This document shows positions 11,289-23,784 of a DNA stretch of 64,000 nucleotides, in pieces; position 1 is the stretch's first letter, and every line of letters starts with the position of its first letter. A program made the translations under genes and the position numbers. The stretch is taken from the NCBI GenBank assembly GCA_032716605.1, contig CM064572.1, positions 42,096,897 through 42,160,896 of the forward strand. Direction: 5' to 3'. A model generated the notes under the pieces. The model had not been told where the DNA came from and made no database searches. It was given only the letters and a program-made list of their open reading frames with translations. This DNA is from Paralithodes platypus (Eukaryota; Arthropoda; Malacostraca; Decapoda; Lithodidae).

Positions 11289-12691
11289 ACGTATCTTTAA
11301 CCTCAAGTGGTTGAATTGATGAATCTAGATAGCACAGAGATATATATTAAGGTATCAGTCAGCTGAAGGCAAAACAAAAGTAAAATCTAATACAATTATT
11401 TCCTGTTGTTGCTTCCTTTCCTTTTGGATCTTAGGATCCAATATTGACTGATACTCTTTAATTAGGAAAAAATACTGAAACTAATTAAAGTCATGTAGTA
11501 TTTATAAAGAATTATTTAACCTAAGCTTAGTAGGCTATGGTTATGAACCGAATAAGTTATATCTAAAGAAGGACTATTAAGTCTATAAAAAGTCTTTAAA
11601 GATAAATATTAAAGTAAGAATATTTCTGTCTCTTACCCTTTTGAAATGAATAAAAAGTTTTCTTATATGTCCTTTTATTTATATTTAATGTAGTTATTAT
11701 TCTTGGTTCTTGTCTTACGTTAATAGTATTATATTATTATTATCATCAGGATTAATATCAAAGTCACATAAAAAGTTAGATATATATTTAATAATTAGTT
11801 AAATGTATTTCTTAACCACGTAACATTGAGGTTTGATTAGGAGTCAATTAAGTTACAGGATCGCTTCATAGATTCGATTCAGGTCTCACTCAAATTATAT
11901 GAAAAGCAAAAATAATATTTTGAAGCTAAAAGAATTTTCTTCAGCTTAGGAAATCACTAGAAGTAACATTAAAACAGCCATGTTAGTCTAAGGCGATATT
12001 ACTAATATGAGACAATAGTATCACCGTTCTTGTTCTTACCAGCAATGTAAGCAAATGAAAGAACTCGTAAGTCTTAATATAAAACAATATTATTACTTTT
12101 ATCATAACCCAATTACTTGAAGAGTTGCGTTAGTCCACAAGTCGGTCAACTAAAATAGTTAAGTACATAAAAGTAGCGTTAACGTTAATTCCCAATCACA
12201 TATCTCACTAACCAACATAACGTAAGTGTTTACACCGAACACACTTATATAATCTGACTGACAGTCACAATCCCATTATAATACTTCACCCCGTCTTCCT
12301 CCAGCTGCAAGTTCACCTTCCCAACTCCAAATGAGACTGATTTGAATGCCCACTACTCGGGTCTTATATACTATGCAACGATGGTGTAGGAACGAATCAG
12401 GAGGCGGCGGATGGTGCGCGCCCCAATCACAGCTCCTCCAGTTGCGTAAGAGGTGCGTGGTCCAATGGAGTCTCCTGCCGTCGATCATCCGTCATAGCGT
12501 TGGGTTATCGAAGTAGTTTGCAGGGTCCCCTATGACACACGCAGGTGTGAAGGCTTGTTTGCTGGTATGCGGACGAGCTGGTTTCCCACTCGCTGGTTCG
12601 CTCGCTGGTCTGCTTCGCCGCCTGGGTAGTTTGGCACTCCTTCAACTCTTAATTCTAACTCTTAAATAAACATACAGGGCTCCGTATGTCA
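11285..12691 (-). repeat. Element C 3' LTR
   Basis: A 1407 bp copy matching 17691-19520 except for the MITE insertion carried by the other copy. Begins TGTTACGTATC and ends CCGTATGTCA on the plus strand. A purine-rich tract (AGGGGGGAGG on the minus strand) lies just inside, at 12692-12704. Confidence 0.9.
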
Positions 12692-12929
12692 GACCTCCCC
12701 CCTAGAAAAGAGTTTAAGGAGTATAGTACATAATATTAAACATAAGACATAAATAGATTCACCACCAGATTAGCAACAGCAAGATTATAATGAGGATATA
12801 ATAAGGATATCACCCAAAGTAGGCAACGTCTCCAGGTACCACATCAGAACATAGCCGGAACGTAGCTGGAGCGTTATTCGAACTGCATGGCATCTCACAG
12901 CTGAAGGCTTGAAAGCGCACTACTAAAGC

Positions 12930-13465
12930 ATGATATTTACCTCGCTACAAGGGAGAGCTAATTGCCAAAATCCTCTCATTAAATTAATCTTACTGCTGTA
13001 TGAGGCCAACCCAGTAAATGTAATCTTTGATCCGTGGCAGTGAGTAGGTATCGTTCTTTGTGACAGCATTAACTTGCCTATAGTCCATACATAACCTATG
13101 GCTCCCGTCTGGCTTTGGCACAAGTATGACCGGACTACTCCACTGGCTTAAGGCCCTTGTGATCAGGTCGTTTGATAACATATAGTCAAGCTCGACCTGC
13201 AGTATACTCCTGCGTTGTGGTGAGACACGGTAGGGGGATAGTTTAATGGGAGTTGCATCCCCTACGTCGATGTTGTGCAAGGCCAAAGAAGTGAGCCCTG
13301 GAGTATCATGGAACACACTGGGAGACTGAGATAAAACAGAGATTAGTTGGTTCGCTTGATCAGAGGGAAGATGACATAGTTTAGATGGTATTTCCCCCCA
13401 AGCTACTGAGTTATACTGAAAGTTTGATAGGCTACATGACAAGTCAAAGTCGCATGGATACCTTC
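12930..13465 (-). pseudogene. Element C reverse transcriptase, truncated
   Basis: The minus-strand frame 13442-12990 reads an RT N-terminus: a HDTPGLTSLALHNIDVGD linker, SPYRVSP, a LDYMLSNDLI segment, SSPVILVPKPDG, and CMDYRQVNAVT. A frameshift near 13000 moves to another frame with NLMRGFWQLALP, the first palm region, which soon ends. The YxDD motif, thumb and RNase H are missing, so this copy cannot be autonomous. A further frameshift near 13450 separates it from the integrase C-terminal frame. The N-terminal RT position directly after integrase shows the integrase-first order. Confidence 0.8.
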
Positions 13466-16108
13466 AGGCTCTGGAACAGTCTGTTGCGGGTCAGTAAGAG
13501 AACTGAAGACTTTGTCCGCACCAGGCTGTCCACAGGTCCTGACATTCACTGCCACAGTGGGAGAATCTGGAGGAGAGGAATCAGGGGACCTATGGTAGGG
13601 TTTCAACATATTTATATGGAATACTTGCGTGGGCTTTCTCCTGTCTGGGGTAGTTACTAGATTATCGGTAATGCTCACCCTCTGAATGATCTTATATGGG
13701 CCCCTGAACTTGGCAGATAAAGGTTGGCCAAAAAGGGGGAGCAGGACCAAAACCTCATCACCGGGCTGAAACTCCCTCTCACAGGCTTTTCTGTCATACC
13801 AGTTCTTCATGGAGCTTTTAGCCACTGTCAAGTTTTGAGCTGCAAACTCACGTGAGGATCTCAGCCGGGTTTTGAAATCTGAAACATACTTGAGGAGGTT
13901 TTGGTTCCCCTCCTGGCCAACTAGGCTATCCTGCAATAGTTGCAAAGGACCTCTTACCTGGTGACCGAAAACTAGCTCATTAGGGGAAAAACCCAGGGAT
14001 TCAGTTGGAACCTCACGAGTAGCAAATAAAAGAAAAGGTACCCCCTTATCCCACTTAACTCCGGTCTCTGTACAATATTTACGCAACATTCCTTTTAATG
14101 TCTTATGATATCGTTCGAGAACCCCTTGACTCTCTGGGTAGTAGGTGCTAGACTTAACATGCTCGATACCCAACTCCTTCAGGGACTACTGAAAAATGTT
14201 AGAGGTAAAATTAGTTCCTTGATCACTCTGCACCTCATGTTGGAAACCCATTCTGGTGAAGAATTTGAGCAGTTCCTTGATGACAGTTGGAGCAGAGGTA
14301 GTCCTTAAGGGTATAGCCTCTGGGTAGCGAGTTGCCATGTCCATAATAGTTAATAAATAATTGTTACCTTGGGAAGTCTTAGGCAATGGGCCTACAATGT
14401 TCACTACCACCCGAGTAAAAGGATTCTCGAAGACGGGCAAGGGCACCAGAGGATGTACAGGCACCTTCTGATTGGGTTTTCCTGTCATCTGGCAAGTGTG
14501 ACACACTCTACAAAACTCCACTACATCTGCACGCATTCCTGGCCAGTGAAAGTGGGCTCTGATTCTGTCTAGAGTTTTTCTCACACCTAGGTGTCCTGCC
14601 AATGGTATACAATGTGCCATTTCCAAGATATCTCTACGACAAGGTTTGGGGACTACTACTTGATGGACGTCCCAGGCCCCGTCATCGATTGGTCTGTGTG
14701 GCGGTCTCCATCTACGCCACAATACTCCTCCTTTGAGGTAGAAAAATTTACCACCCTCCTTCTCACATTCGTCTTCACTCACGGCCCTGGCAGCTAACTC
14801 CTTGCATTCACTATCATCTCTCTGTAGCTCTACCAGGCCACTAGGACAATTTGGAGGGGTTTCATGGTCATCGTTAGGGTCAAGATGAGCCATAAAGGTG
14901 TCAGATAAATCCACCTCAGTCACATCATCAGGCACAGTTGGAGCGTCATTCACACTCTCATCATCCCTTTCATCAACTCTTACATTCAGTACATTTCTGT
15001 CTGAGGGAACTGCTACTTGAGACATTGAATGTGTGACAGCACACACAGGGAAAACTGTTGGCATCTCCTTTTCAAGCTCACCGGTTAGTGGCTCGTTAAC
15101 AGGGGAAAGTGACAAAATGGGGTCTGGTCGGACCTTCTCACCTGCTACATCATTCCCCAAAAGGAGTGTTACCCCGGGCACAGGGATATCTTGGGACCTA
15201 CACAAAGCTATGGTGGCCTCACCCTGTAGTAACTTACATTCAATTTCGCCTTTTACCAAGTATGCATAAAATTGGCCTCCAGCACCTCTCATTATAACTG
15301 GTTCGCCAGGTGGGCACTCAGTGTAAGGATTCACCATGAGGGTGCTAGTAGAACCTGTGTCTCTCAGAATGTTTACCTCATGCATACAACCATTTAATCT
15401 CACGTTGCCAGATGAAATAAAGGGACGGTAACTGTCCTGCACTGATGGTGAAATTATTATTGGCTTAACCCTAGTGGGTTGCACCACACATGCTACTACA
15501 CCCCTGTCTAGATGGTTTACGTTAGCTGCTAGGTACTCCTTCTGTCGGGAGTCCTGTATTAAAGGAACTTTTGGTGCTAGGTACTCCTTCTGTCGGGAGT
15601 CCTGCATTAAAGGCACATATGGAGTTTGAGATACGGCGGCAACTGTCTGCCCCGATCTCTCGGTTTTCTCCTTGGCCCAGCACTGATAAGCTAGGTGGCC
15701 TCTCTTGCCACAAAAAGTACATACTTTAGGGGATACGGGAACGTTCCCTCTTTGAGCATTACTATTACTTTGGGCCCCACCTCTGTTACCATTGCCCTGA
15801 GTCGCATTTTTAGTTGGGGGAACAATTCTATTTTGGCTAGCTGGGGAAGACGTTACAGGCTTGTGACTGGGTCTGTCAGATTTGTGATTGGGATACTTAA
15901 AATTAGAACTAGAATTATCGTAGGGCTTCTTTCCACGAAATTTGTTGTTGATCACGTATGTGTCAGCCATGTCAGCGGCGTCGGCAAGACAATCTACCTT
16001 TTTCCCCCTTAAATGATAGGCTACAGAAGAATCAATTTTCCATAGGAAATTTTCTAACAGGACCAACTCCTTCAGATCGTTGTAGCTTGTGACTTTCTTA
16101 CTCTTGAC
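13403..16108 (-). pseudogene. Element C gag end, protease and integrase
   Basis: The frame 16066-14186 (626 residues) holds a CCHC knuckle CTFCGKRGHLAYQC (about residue 116), a retropepsin motif LRDTGSTSTLM, and later LLLGNDVAG. The integrase HHCC zinc domain follows (AGHLGVRKT, then CRVCHTC), then the core start VVVNIVGPLP and SDQGTNF. An in-frame TAG at 14186-14188 interrupts the core. The same frame resumes at 14173 with the DDE Glu region (YPESQGVLERYH), the Gypsy-type NELVFGHQVRGP, and a GPY/F module (KFRGPYKI). The first catalytic Asp is Asn (codon 14399-14401). The upstream stop TGA at 16109-16111 separates it from the capsid part. Protein order and motifs are seen directly; activity is lost. 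Confidence 0.85.
15530..15617 (-). repeat. Internal tandem duplication in element C polyprotein
   Basis: A ~48 bp unit encoding a QDSRQKEYLA peptide is present twice in tandem between the zinc knuckle and the protease (TACTCCTTCTGTCGGGAGTC on the plus strand occurs twice). The frame is kept. Confidence 0.8.
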
Positions 16109-17593
16109 TCAATGATTGAAAGTTTTAGTCATGGTCCTGGCAAATACCTTATGGGTTTCTTCTACTTTCTTCTGGTTTTTACGGAAAGATTGCCTGTAAG
16201 CCTCAGGCTGCAATTGATAGGTTTTTAGGATAGCTTCTTTGAGATTGTCATAATCCTGCCTAACCTCTGCTACTTCTGACAAATACGTGGCTCGAGCCTG
16301 CCCTGTCAAAACGGTTTGTAACATAAAAGGCCATTGATCTCTTGTCCACTTCATACCTCCAGCAACTTCCTCAAACAAAACAAAGAAATCCTGCACATTA
16401 TCCTCAGTGAAAGGTGGAATGACACTAGTCATAGTCAATCCCAGAGGGGGAGCAATTAACCTGACAAGCGCGATATAGACCTAGGTGCTAGGGTAGTTAT
16501 TTGTGCATTTCTAGCCCTGGATTCTGACAGAATTCGTTATATTTACAATATAAACCATTATTTGTTTTCGGTATGCTTTTATTTTACATATATGATGTAT
16601 ATATGAACCTTCAAGAGTGCTAAAATAAGTGGGAAAAGCATTTGGGTGGTGAAAAACGAAGATATTGGCCACCCGGTCATAATCTCAGGCGAGAGAGAGC
16701 CACAGGCAGCCCTCCCCTCTCGCTGTCTGGGAGTCAACTGAGACGAGCGGGGCGGTGTGTGCCGGTGTCTGGGTGTTGCATAACGATCTTTTATGCAACC
16801 CACTTGTGCTACATTATCGCGGGAGAGAAAAATAACCGATAAATGATGATAATAAGTGGATAAATAGGTGATAATTGAGGAGGGGGGGGAGGGGGGAATA
16901 AGGTGGGGAAGGAGGGGAGGGGGAGGGGTGAGAAACACATGGATGAGTACTAGAGGGGAATTATCTCACCTAGAGACAAAATCCTTTGTTTTGATAGGCC
17001 CTTTTTTTTTTTGGAAGGCTTTTTTTATGGTCCTGCTTCCGTGAGGCCTATCGCGTTCCCTATAGGAAGCCTTCCGTGAGGCCTATCGCGCTTGCCGGGT
17101 TAAGGGAGCATTTGTATCGGCATTTAGTTGAGCCGTACGATATTGATATTCACATTGTTCGGTCGTTGCGCTGGCTTTTATTCTGGCTTCTTCGGTATTT
17201 ATTCTGGCTAGTTCTATATTTAGTCTGGCTTGTTCGGTCTTTTGTCTGGCTTGTTCTATAGTTAGTCTGGCTTGTTCGGTCTTTGCTCTGGTTTGTTCTA
17301 GTTCGAATAATTGATCAACGGTAAAACCAGGTGGCAATTGTTCATCAAGTTGGCTAGGTTCACTCGGGATCCCACCAACTGCTCCGTCTCCCTCCTCGCC
17401 TTCTACAGGGAACAGGACACAGGTGGGTTTTTATGGTCTGAGCCACCTCTACTTTGGACATGTTTGAGACAGTTAACTGGAGATGTGAGGCAAGCACTTT
17501 CAGTTCGGATTTTGACAGACTGTCAATATCAGGGGCTGTGGGTTCTGATTCTATGAAAACTCTAGCATCTTCGTCATTAATTAGATGAGGCAT
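16109..17593 (-). pseudogene. Element C gag (SAP-like N-terminus, coiled coil, capsid), interrupted
   Basis: The minus-strand ATG at 17593 starts a frame with an N-terminal SAP-like segment (SKSELKVLASHLQ..MSKVEV). A frameshift near 17400 follows. The next frame (17337-17083) is a strongly repetitive charged helix of TEQARL-type repeats, a likely coiled coil. A 640 bp TTAA MITE (16460-17099) splits the gene here. Capsid sequence resumes at about 16459 and runs to the stop at 16109, including TEDNVQDFFVLFEEV and YQLQPEAYRQSFR, which match the SCAN-like part of element A Gag. With the MITE and one TTAA removed the two gag segments join in frame. Confidence 0.8.
16460..17099. mobile_element. TTAA-flanked MITE inside element C gag
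   Basis: The ends are CCTGACAAGCGCGATA (left) and its imperfect inverted copy CCCGGCAAGCGCGATA (right, minus strand), flanked by TTAA at 16456-16459 and 17100-17103. No transposase is encoded. The interior includes a duplicated CCTATCGCG segment near 17045-17090 and a G-rich run at 16880-16930. TTAA flanks plus short inverted ends fit a piggyBac-like non-autonomous element. Confidence 0.8.
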
Positions 17594-17663
17594 GATTAAT
17601 ATTTGATTATTAAGTAGTGAAACGGTAATGAAACTGAGTGAAACTGTATGAAACGAATCCTGG

Positions 17664-17684
17664 CGAGGTCGCCACTCTTCTGTT
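17664..17684 (-). other. Element C primer-binding site
   Basis: Six bases downstream of the 5' LTR on the minus strand the sequence reads TGGCGACCTCGCCAGGA, the expected TGG start of a tRNA 3'-end complement. The same TGGCGACC start is used by elements A and B. Confidence 0.65.
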
Positions 17685-17690
17685 AGAGTA

Positions 17691-19520
17691 TCTTGATCCT
17701 CAAGTGGTTAACCTGATGAATCTAGATAGCACAGAGATATATATTAACACATTACGAGCGGGTGGTCTGTGGCCGTTTTGGGCCTTTTCAGGCCATTCTG
17801 ACTGCTATATCAACCATCAGCATGAAAGGAACTGTATTGTGCCAAAAACTAGGCGGAAATCGCTACACAATGACACCACATACAGCTACGTAGCACTCGT
17901 GGAGCCCTGACAGTGTTACCTCAAAGATGGAAGTTTAGCGGATTTTGCTACATTGTTCACTTTTCGCGAACTATTGGTCACACTGTCATCCTCCCGCGCG
18001 GTGGGGGAACTGGAGTTAGTGTGGGCCGGGAGGCCACAGATGTCGGACGTATGGTTCATTACTGTTCCACCCATTTTCACTCGATTTTCACCCATTTTTC
18101 ACCCGTTTTTTGCCAGTTTCTTTAACTCGACATAAGTCGCGCGCCGCTAGACAAGGGTTAAGGTGTCAGTCAGCTGAAGGCAAAACAAAAGTAAAATCTA
18201 ATAAAATTATTTCCTGTTGTTGCTTCCTTTCCTTTTGGATCTTAGGACTAGGTATCCTTTATTGACTGATACTCTTTAATTATGAAAAAATACTGAAACT
18301 AATTAAAGTCATGTAGTATTTATAAAGAATTATTTAACCTAAGCTTAGTAGGCTATGGTTATGAACCGAATAAGTTATATCTAAAGAAGGACTATTAATT
18401 CTATAAAAAGTCTTGAAAGATAAATATTAAAATAAGAATATTTCTGTCTCTTACCCTTTTGTAATGAATAAATAGTTTTCTTATATGTCCTTTTATTTAT
18501 ATTTAATGTAGTTATTATTCTTGGTTCTTGTCTTACGTTAATAGTATTATATTATTATTATCATCAGGATTAATATCAAAGTCACATAAAAAGTTAGATA
18601 TATATTTAATAATTAGTTAAATGTATTTCTTAACCACGTAACATTGAGGTTTGATTATGAGTAAATTAAGTTACAGGATCGCTTCATAGATTCGATTCAG
18701 GTCTCACTCAAATAATATGAAAAGCAAAAATAATATTTTGAAGCTAAAAGAATTTTCTTCAGCTTAGGAAATCACTAGAAGCAACATTAAAACAGCCATG
18801 TTAGTCTAAGGCGATATTACTAATATGAGACAATAGTACCACCGTTCTTGTTCTTACCAGCAATGTAAGCAAATGAAAGAACTAGTAAGTCTTAATATAA
18901 AACAATAGTATTACTTTTATCATAACCCACTTACTTGAAGAGTTGCTTTAGTCCACAAGTCAGTAAACTAAAATAGTTAAGTACATAATAGTAGCGTTAA
19001 CGTTAATTCCCAATCACATATCTCACTAACCAACATAACGTAAGTATTTACACCGAACACACTTAACACACACTTATATAATCTGACTGACAGTCACAAT
19101 CCCATTATATTACTTCACCCCGTCTTCCTCCAGCTGCAAGTTCACCTTCCCAACTCCAAATGAGACTGATTTGAATGCCCAATCCTCGGGTCTTATATAC
19201 TATGCAATGATGGTGTAGGAACGAATCAGGAGGTGGTGGATGGTGCGCGCCCCAATCACAGCTCTTCCAGTTGCGTAAGAGGTGCGTGGTCCAATGGAGT
19301 CTCCTGGCGTCGATCATCCGTCATAGCGTCGGGTCATCGAAGTAGTTTGCAGGGTCCCCTATGACGCACGCAGGTGTGAAGGCTTGTTTGCTGGTATGCG
19401 GACGAGCTGGTTTCCCACTCGCTGGTTCACTCGCTGGTCTGCTTCGCTGCCTGGATAGTTTGGCACTCCTTCAACTCTTAATTCTAACTCTTAAATAAAC
19501 ATACAGGGCTCCGTATGTCA
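17691..19520 (-). repeat. Element C 5' LTR
   Basis: This partner of 11285-12691 is 1830 bp because it carries a 410 bp TTAA MITE at 17748-18157. The two LTRs otherwise differ by scattered substitutions and small indels, so the insertion is older than element A's. Confidence 0.9.
17748..18157. mobile_element. TTAA-flanked MITE in element C 5' LTR
   Basis: It is flanked by TTAA at 17744-17747 and 18158-18161. The homologous site in the other LTR (about 11350) has a single TTAA and no insert, a direct empty-site comparison. The right end reads inward CCCTTGTCTAGCGGCG, similar to piggyBac-type CCCTT termini; the left end CACATTACGAGCGGG is an imperfect partner. No protein is encoded. Confidence 0.85.

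Positions 19521-19573
<53 letters not shown>
19521..19573. repeat. (TA)n microsatellite abutting element C
   Basis: Pure TA run directly outside the element C LTR, mirrored by (TA)n at 11259-11284 on the other side. Confidence 0.9.
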
Positions 19574-19576
<3 letters not shown>

Positions 19577-19930
19577 ATAACAGAAACTATATATATCAAA
19601 TACAAATTAATAGACAAAAAACATTGAAATATGAATACGCTGATAAAATCCTCACATAAACCAGAAATCCTCCCATTTTTACCAAAACAAAATAATAATA
19701 CTAATAAGGAAGGAAAACAAAATAATAAGTGTATCAAATAAAAATAAATGAAAAAGCATTGACACAAGAATATGCTGAAACAGAAATCCTCACCATTTTT
19801 GCCAAAAAAAAAAAAAAAAAAAAAAAATAATAATAGTACCTGTATAATATATATATATATACAAACATAGAAAATAAATACATTAAATCAAGATTAACAC
19901 GAAAACGTTGAAACAAGAATATGGCTGAAA
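19574..19930 (+). repeat. Degenerate minisatellite (AAACAAGAATATGCTGAAAC family)
   Basis: About three diverged units each carry a core like TTGAAACAAGAATATG followed by CTGAAACAGAAATCCTCACC and an A-rich CAAAACAAAATAATAA spacer. The same unit occurs at 11125-11165, 23785-24330 and 26355-26420. A poly-A tract lies at 19805-19827. Confidence 0.6.
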
Positions 19931-21082
19931 TGACGGGGTTGGCACAAGGAACTACAGAAGGAAGTTGCAGAATTGCTAGTCTGCAACTGAGGGAGCCAAA
20001 GAAGCCAAGGGGACGTAAGCCACAGAACAACAAAAGAATACAGGAGCCACCCCTTTCTTCAGGAACTCCTCGTACTCTACGGAACTAGCCAACAGCAGCA
20101 AGTATGGGAAATAGCAACACCCAATCACCGCCCTGCTTTCAAACCGTGCCAGCCAACTACAGGACAGCATTTCCTCCATTTCCAGACCTGCAGTATGACG
20201 AGTATATGTTTATGCAAATTGCACATCAACGCCCCGAAACCTATATGCATAAACGGACGTGAACAGGAGCACCAACTACGACGAACCTGCAGATGTAAGA
20301 ACCTCAGGACAACCACCAATACTAGGCGAGCAATAACCAAGTTCGCCTAAGGACTTAGATGATGGTGTAATCAGTACAAGTATGATTTCCCTATTCCTAA
20401 GATAAATAACTACTATAAAAGTTATAATTATAATACATATGAGGTAAACAACAATGTAAATATTACCCATCGATGTCTAGAATAAGTATTAAACTTCAAA
20501 ACTCCATCACAACAAATTCCCAATACCCCTATTGCCTTGAGCACCTGTAAAAGAGAGTCAAGAAATATGTCATATATCACCTCAAAGAATTAGTAGAAAA
20601 GTATGCAAACCTCAACGTTACTACTGCGGTACTGTCCTAAAACCTGAAAGGGAACAGAACAGCTAATCACAGTGGTAGTTTGTACCATCCTGCCCCTGCT
20701 CGGAGAGTGTACTAGACCTGGAGTACCCCCTGAAGTCTGGAACCTGAAGTCCTGCTCAAGTGACACCCTACACCCCTGAAGTGCTGCTCAACGGACCTAC
20801 GATCTATGTCGGCCTGACGTGCTCTCTCTCTACCCTCGAACATTACCCTAAGTGTCCCTGTGTGTCTTATGTTGTGTTTATTGTTGTTGAGGTATAGGTA
20901 AAATATGTGAATTGTGTAGTGAATACTTCTAATTAGATCTGTGCCCAAGATCCTTAATTTGCGTACATGTTAATCCTTCTGAATCTTACATTAACTCTTA
21001 TCTAGATCTGTGTCCAAGATCTAACCTTTATCTTAATTAATATCCTATAGAACGTCCTACGCACACGTTATATAATCGTGTT

Positions 21083-22268
21083 TTTTTTTTTGTTTTTTTT
21101 TTTTTTTTTTTTTTTTTTAAGAGACAATGAACGGAGGAAAGAAAAACACAGATAAAACAAAAAGGTCCATGTGCCTAAAGGCATCCTCCATTCATAAAAT
21201 GTTTGTAACAACTGGATTTAAACATTTGTAGATTGTAAGTTTGTGGAAAGCAATTCGAGGGAAGTGAATTCCAAAGAGTAGTAGCTCTGGGGATAAATGA
21301 ATTCTGATAAGCAGAAGTTCTGCATTGTGGAGGAGAAAGTGTAAATTCATGGGCGCTCTCAGCTGCCCTAGTTCTACGGGGAAAGATGTGGAGAGGTGGC
21401 ACAATTGAAGTAAGTTCCTCGGAACAATTGCTGTGAAAATATCTGTAGAATAATGCAAGGGATGCAACGTTTCTTCGTATGGATAATGTAGGAAGGTCCT
21501 GTGTGATTGCAGGGTTATTGATTAATCTAATACCTTTTTTTGAATTTTGTCTAACTGCCTCAATGCAACCACTCCACTTCCACCCCACAGAGGTGAACAG
21601 TAATCCATCTGAGAACGCACATGACTTTTATATATTACGGCCAACTGCTCGTCAGTGAAGAATTCTCGAACTCTGTACAGGAGTCCCAGTTTTTTAGAGG
21701 CATTCTTAGCAATGCTTCTAACATAATGTGTCCAGCTCAAGTTAGTAGTTAATGTTACACCGAGAATGTCAATACTAGGGGAAGTGGGAATATTTACATC
21801 ATTAAAAAATATATGGGAGTCAGTGAGATTCTGTCGGTTAGAAAATTGAATGTACTTGGTTTTCTGTGCATTAAAGGAAACTAGATTCTTTTGTCCCCAT
21901 TCATTAATTCTAGAAAGGTCCTGGTTCAGAGAAATTGCAGTGTTTATTTTTGAATTTATAAGATCGGGTTGGGTGAAAGAATTGGTAAATGTGAAGGAAC
22001 TGTGGAGTGCTGAGTCATCTGCGTAGGAATGTATTGGATTATGAGTGGTAGATATGAGATCATTGATATGAATGAGGAACAAGGTTGGGGCCAAAACTGA
22101 TCCCTGGGGAACACCAGCATTTATTGAGTGAAATTGAGAATAAAGGCCATCTACCATTACACGTATTTTTCTGTTATGAAGATAAGAAGAAATTAGTGGA
22201 ACTAATGATGCAAGGCCGTAGTGTGACATCTTCGACAATAAGGATTAATGCCAGACTCTATCAAAAAT
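21083..22268 (-). mobile_element. 5'-truncated Jockey/CR1-type LINE with poly-A tail
   Basis: On the minus strand the element starts inside the RT domain at FDRVWH and runs to a long A tail (T-rich at 21080-21118 on the plus strand). The RT frame 22238-21522 contains NAGVPQGSVLAPTLFLIHIN and the catalytic SYADDSALH. A frameshift near 21560 leads to 21588-21175, with the family C-terminal region (RRNVASLALFYRY, TTLWNSLPSNCFP). An in-frame stop replaces a codon right after FDRVWH. No clear target duplication is found. It is related to the LINE at 28442-30520. Confidence 0.85.
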
Positions 22269-23784
22269 AATTGATTCACATCGCCACGCACTCACAGATT
22301 TTCCTAATATATGTATTTTGTTATGTATGTTACAAGTTGAGGTCGATTTGTATTTCGCGTACTAATTCCCCTTCCTAATTCATAACTTATTACCTAGAAC
22401 CTACGCTCATTTTCATAATTAATTTAGCTCAGTCTTCTCGTCGAGAAGTGTTTTTATCAAATAAACATATTTACTTTCCGAGCCCCCCAACTTACGTTCG
22501 ATTACTTAATCGCCATTGTAATTAGTATATGAATTAGTATTGACGTTCATTTGATTACTGATGTAGGTAATTCTGATTCCTCATTTCTAGGAATTCTAGC
22601 ATTGCATAGATTCTGTTATCTAATTATTCATCATATTAAATATACCGCTTATTCAGGTGTATTCTTATTAAGACTCTGTCAACATGTTCAGACATCTTGG
22701 TTATACTAGCTTGAGTATTTCCTTAGTACAACTTCGTCTTGTGCGTTATTCTCCTTTATAATTAATAGTGTGTTAATTATTATCATACGCTATGAATATA
22801 TAAGCGTTTCTAGAACATCAGTTAACTAAGTTCATTTGGTTAATTATAATCTGTTCTTAAATACAATTAATAGATATTCTTCTATAGTTGATTCATAATT
22901 GTATATTAAATATAACATCTGAATTCCTCGACCAAGTTCGTTATTATTACAAACGATCGTTTGAAGTGAATATAGGATTCAAATCATAATTTACATAAAT
23001 TAAGTTATGCATATAAGAAATTGTGAAAAGGATTAAATAATACATTGCCACCAATTTCAACGTAATATCACTGAAATTCAGTTCCTATTTACACAAACTA
23101 GAATTGTATTTTCCAAACCCGCAGTGCAAATAAAGGACCTGACACGCTAGCTAATGAAAAGGTCGCACTAACTATAAACGCGTCTACCTGGCTAGCGCGC
23201 GCGCCACCTCCCGTGTGACTCACTTGTATTGCCTGTGTACTTGTTTAAACTCTCAATTCCCCCATTCTCTCTTGCATCGAGATTGTAATCTAGTACCCAT
23301 ATAGTTGCTTTACTCACGGAAGACACTCAACTCACATCATTATTATTATTAAGGGTTGATTCTATAAGTCACGTGTTATGATTTAGTTGCATATTACTTA
23401 CCTTGTTTATAACCGCAGTTGAATAATTATTGATCTCCATTTATGATCTACTATTTATATGTATTCTATTCATTGTCTGATATGTCTCATAATTAGCAAG
23501 GTAATGCTTCATCCTGAATTACAAATATATATTCGTGAATTGGGAATTGAAATGATTTTGCTACGAGTTTCTATACCTCAAGCCAAGAAATATATTATAT
23601 AAACTTGTGTATAATTTATATGCGTGTTGTTACTGAGTTCTGTAGTACCTAGTTGAATACCTATTGTGATATTAAGAACATGTTAGGTGTGACCCGGTTG
23701 GGCTTATTTACGGTCTATAAGTCCAGATCTGGACTTTAGGAAAGACTATATCACGAGCTTTAAATATTATAGCCCGACATAACA
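22269..23784. other. Gene-free AT-rich part of the unidentified insertion
   Basis: No coding sequence, RNA gene or recognised repeat is seen. The only GC-richer patch is around 23185-23215 (GCTAGCGCGCGCGCC). Confidence 0.5.

Larger units (their letters stand above)
11285..19520 (-). mobile_element. LTR retrotransposon C (Gmr1-like Gypsy), defective
   Basis: It runs on the minus strand: 5' LTR 17691-19520, primer-binding site at 17664-17684, gag, protease, integrase, a truncated RT, a purine-rich tract next to 12692, and 3' LTR 11285-12691. The LTR ends are TGACATACGG..(GTAACA or CTAACA). Integrase precedes RT, as in Gmr1-like elements. RT is cut off soon after its first palm motif and RNase H is absent. 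Both outer flanks are (TA)n (11259-11284 and 19523-19573), so an exact target duplication cannot be read. Confidence 0.9.
19931..23784. mobile_element. Unidentified insertion with 10 bp direct flanks
   Basis: ATGGCTGAAA occurs immediately before 19931 (19921-19930) and immediately after 23784 (23785-23794). Removing the interval restores a standard unit of the surrounding minisatellite. The insert begins TG and ends CA, as LTRs do, but the ends are not repeats or inverted copies of each other, and a 10 bp duplication is long for LTR elements. The interior has no coding sequence except a nested LINE at 21083-22268. It could be a solo LTR or an unclassified element. Confidence 0.4.

Noticed and set aside
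19471..20470. Hydrophobic small open frames on the minus strand
   Set aside because: Low-complexity translations of (TA)n, poly-A and AT-rich minisatellite sequence; no start context or domain.
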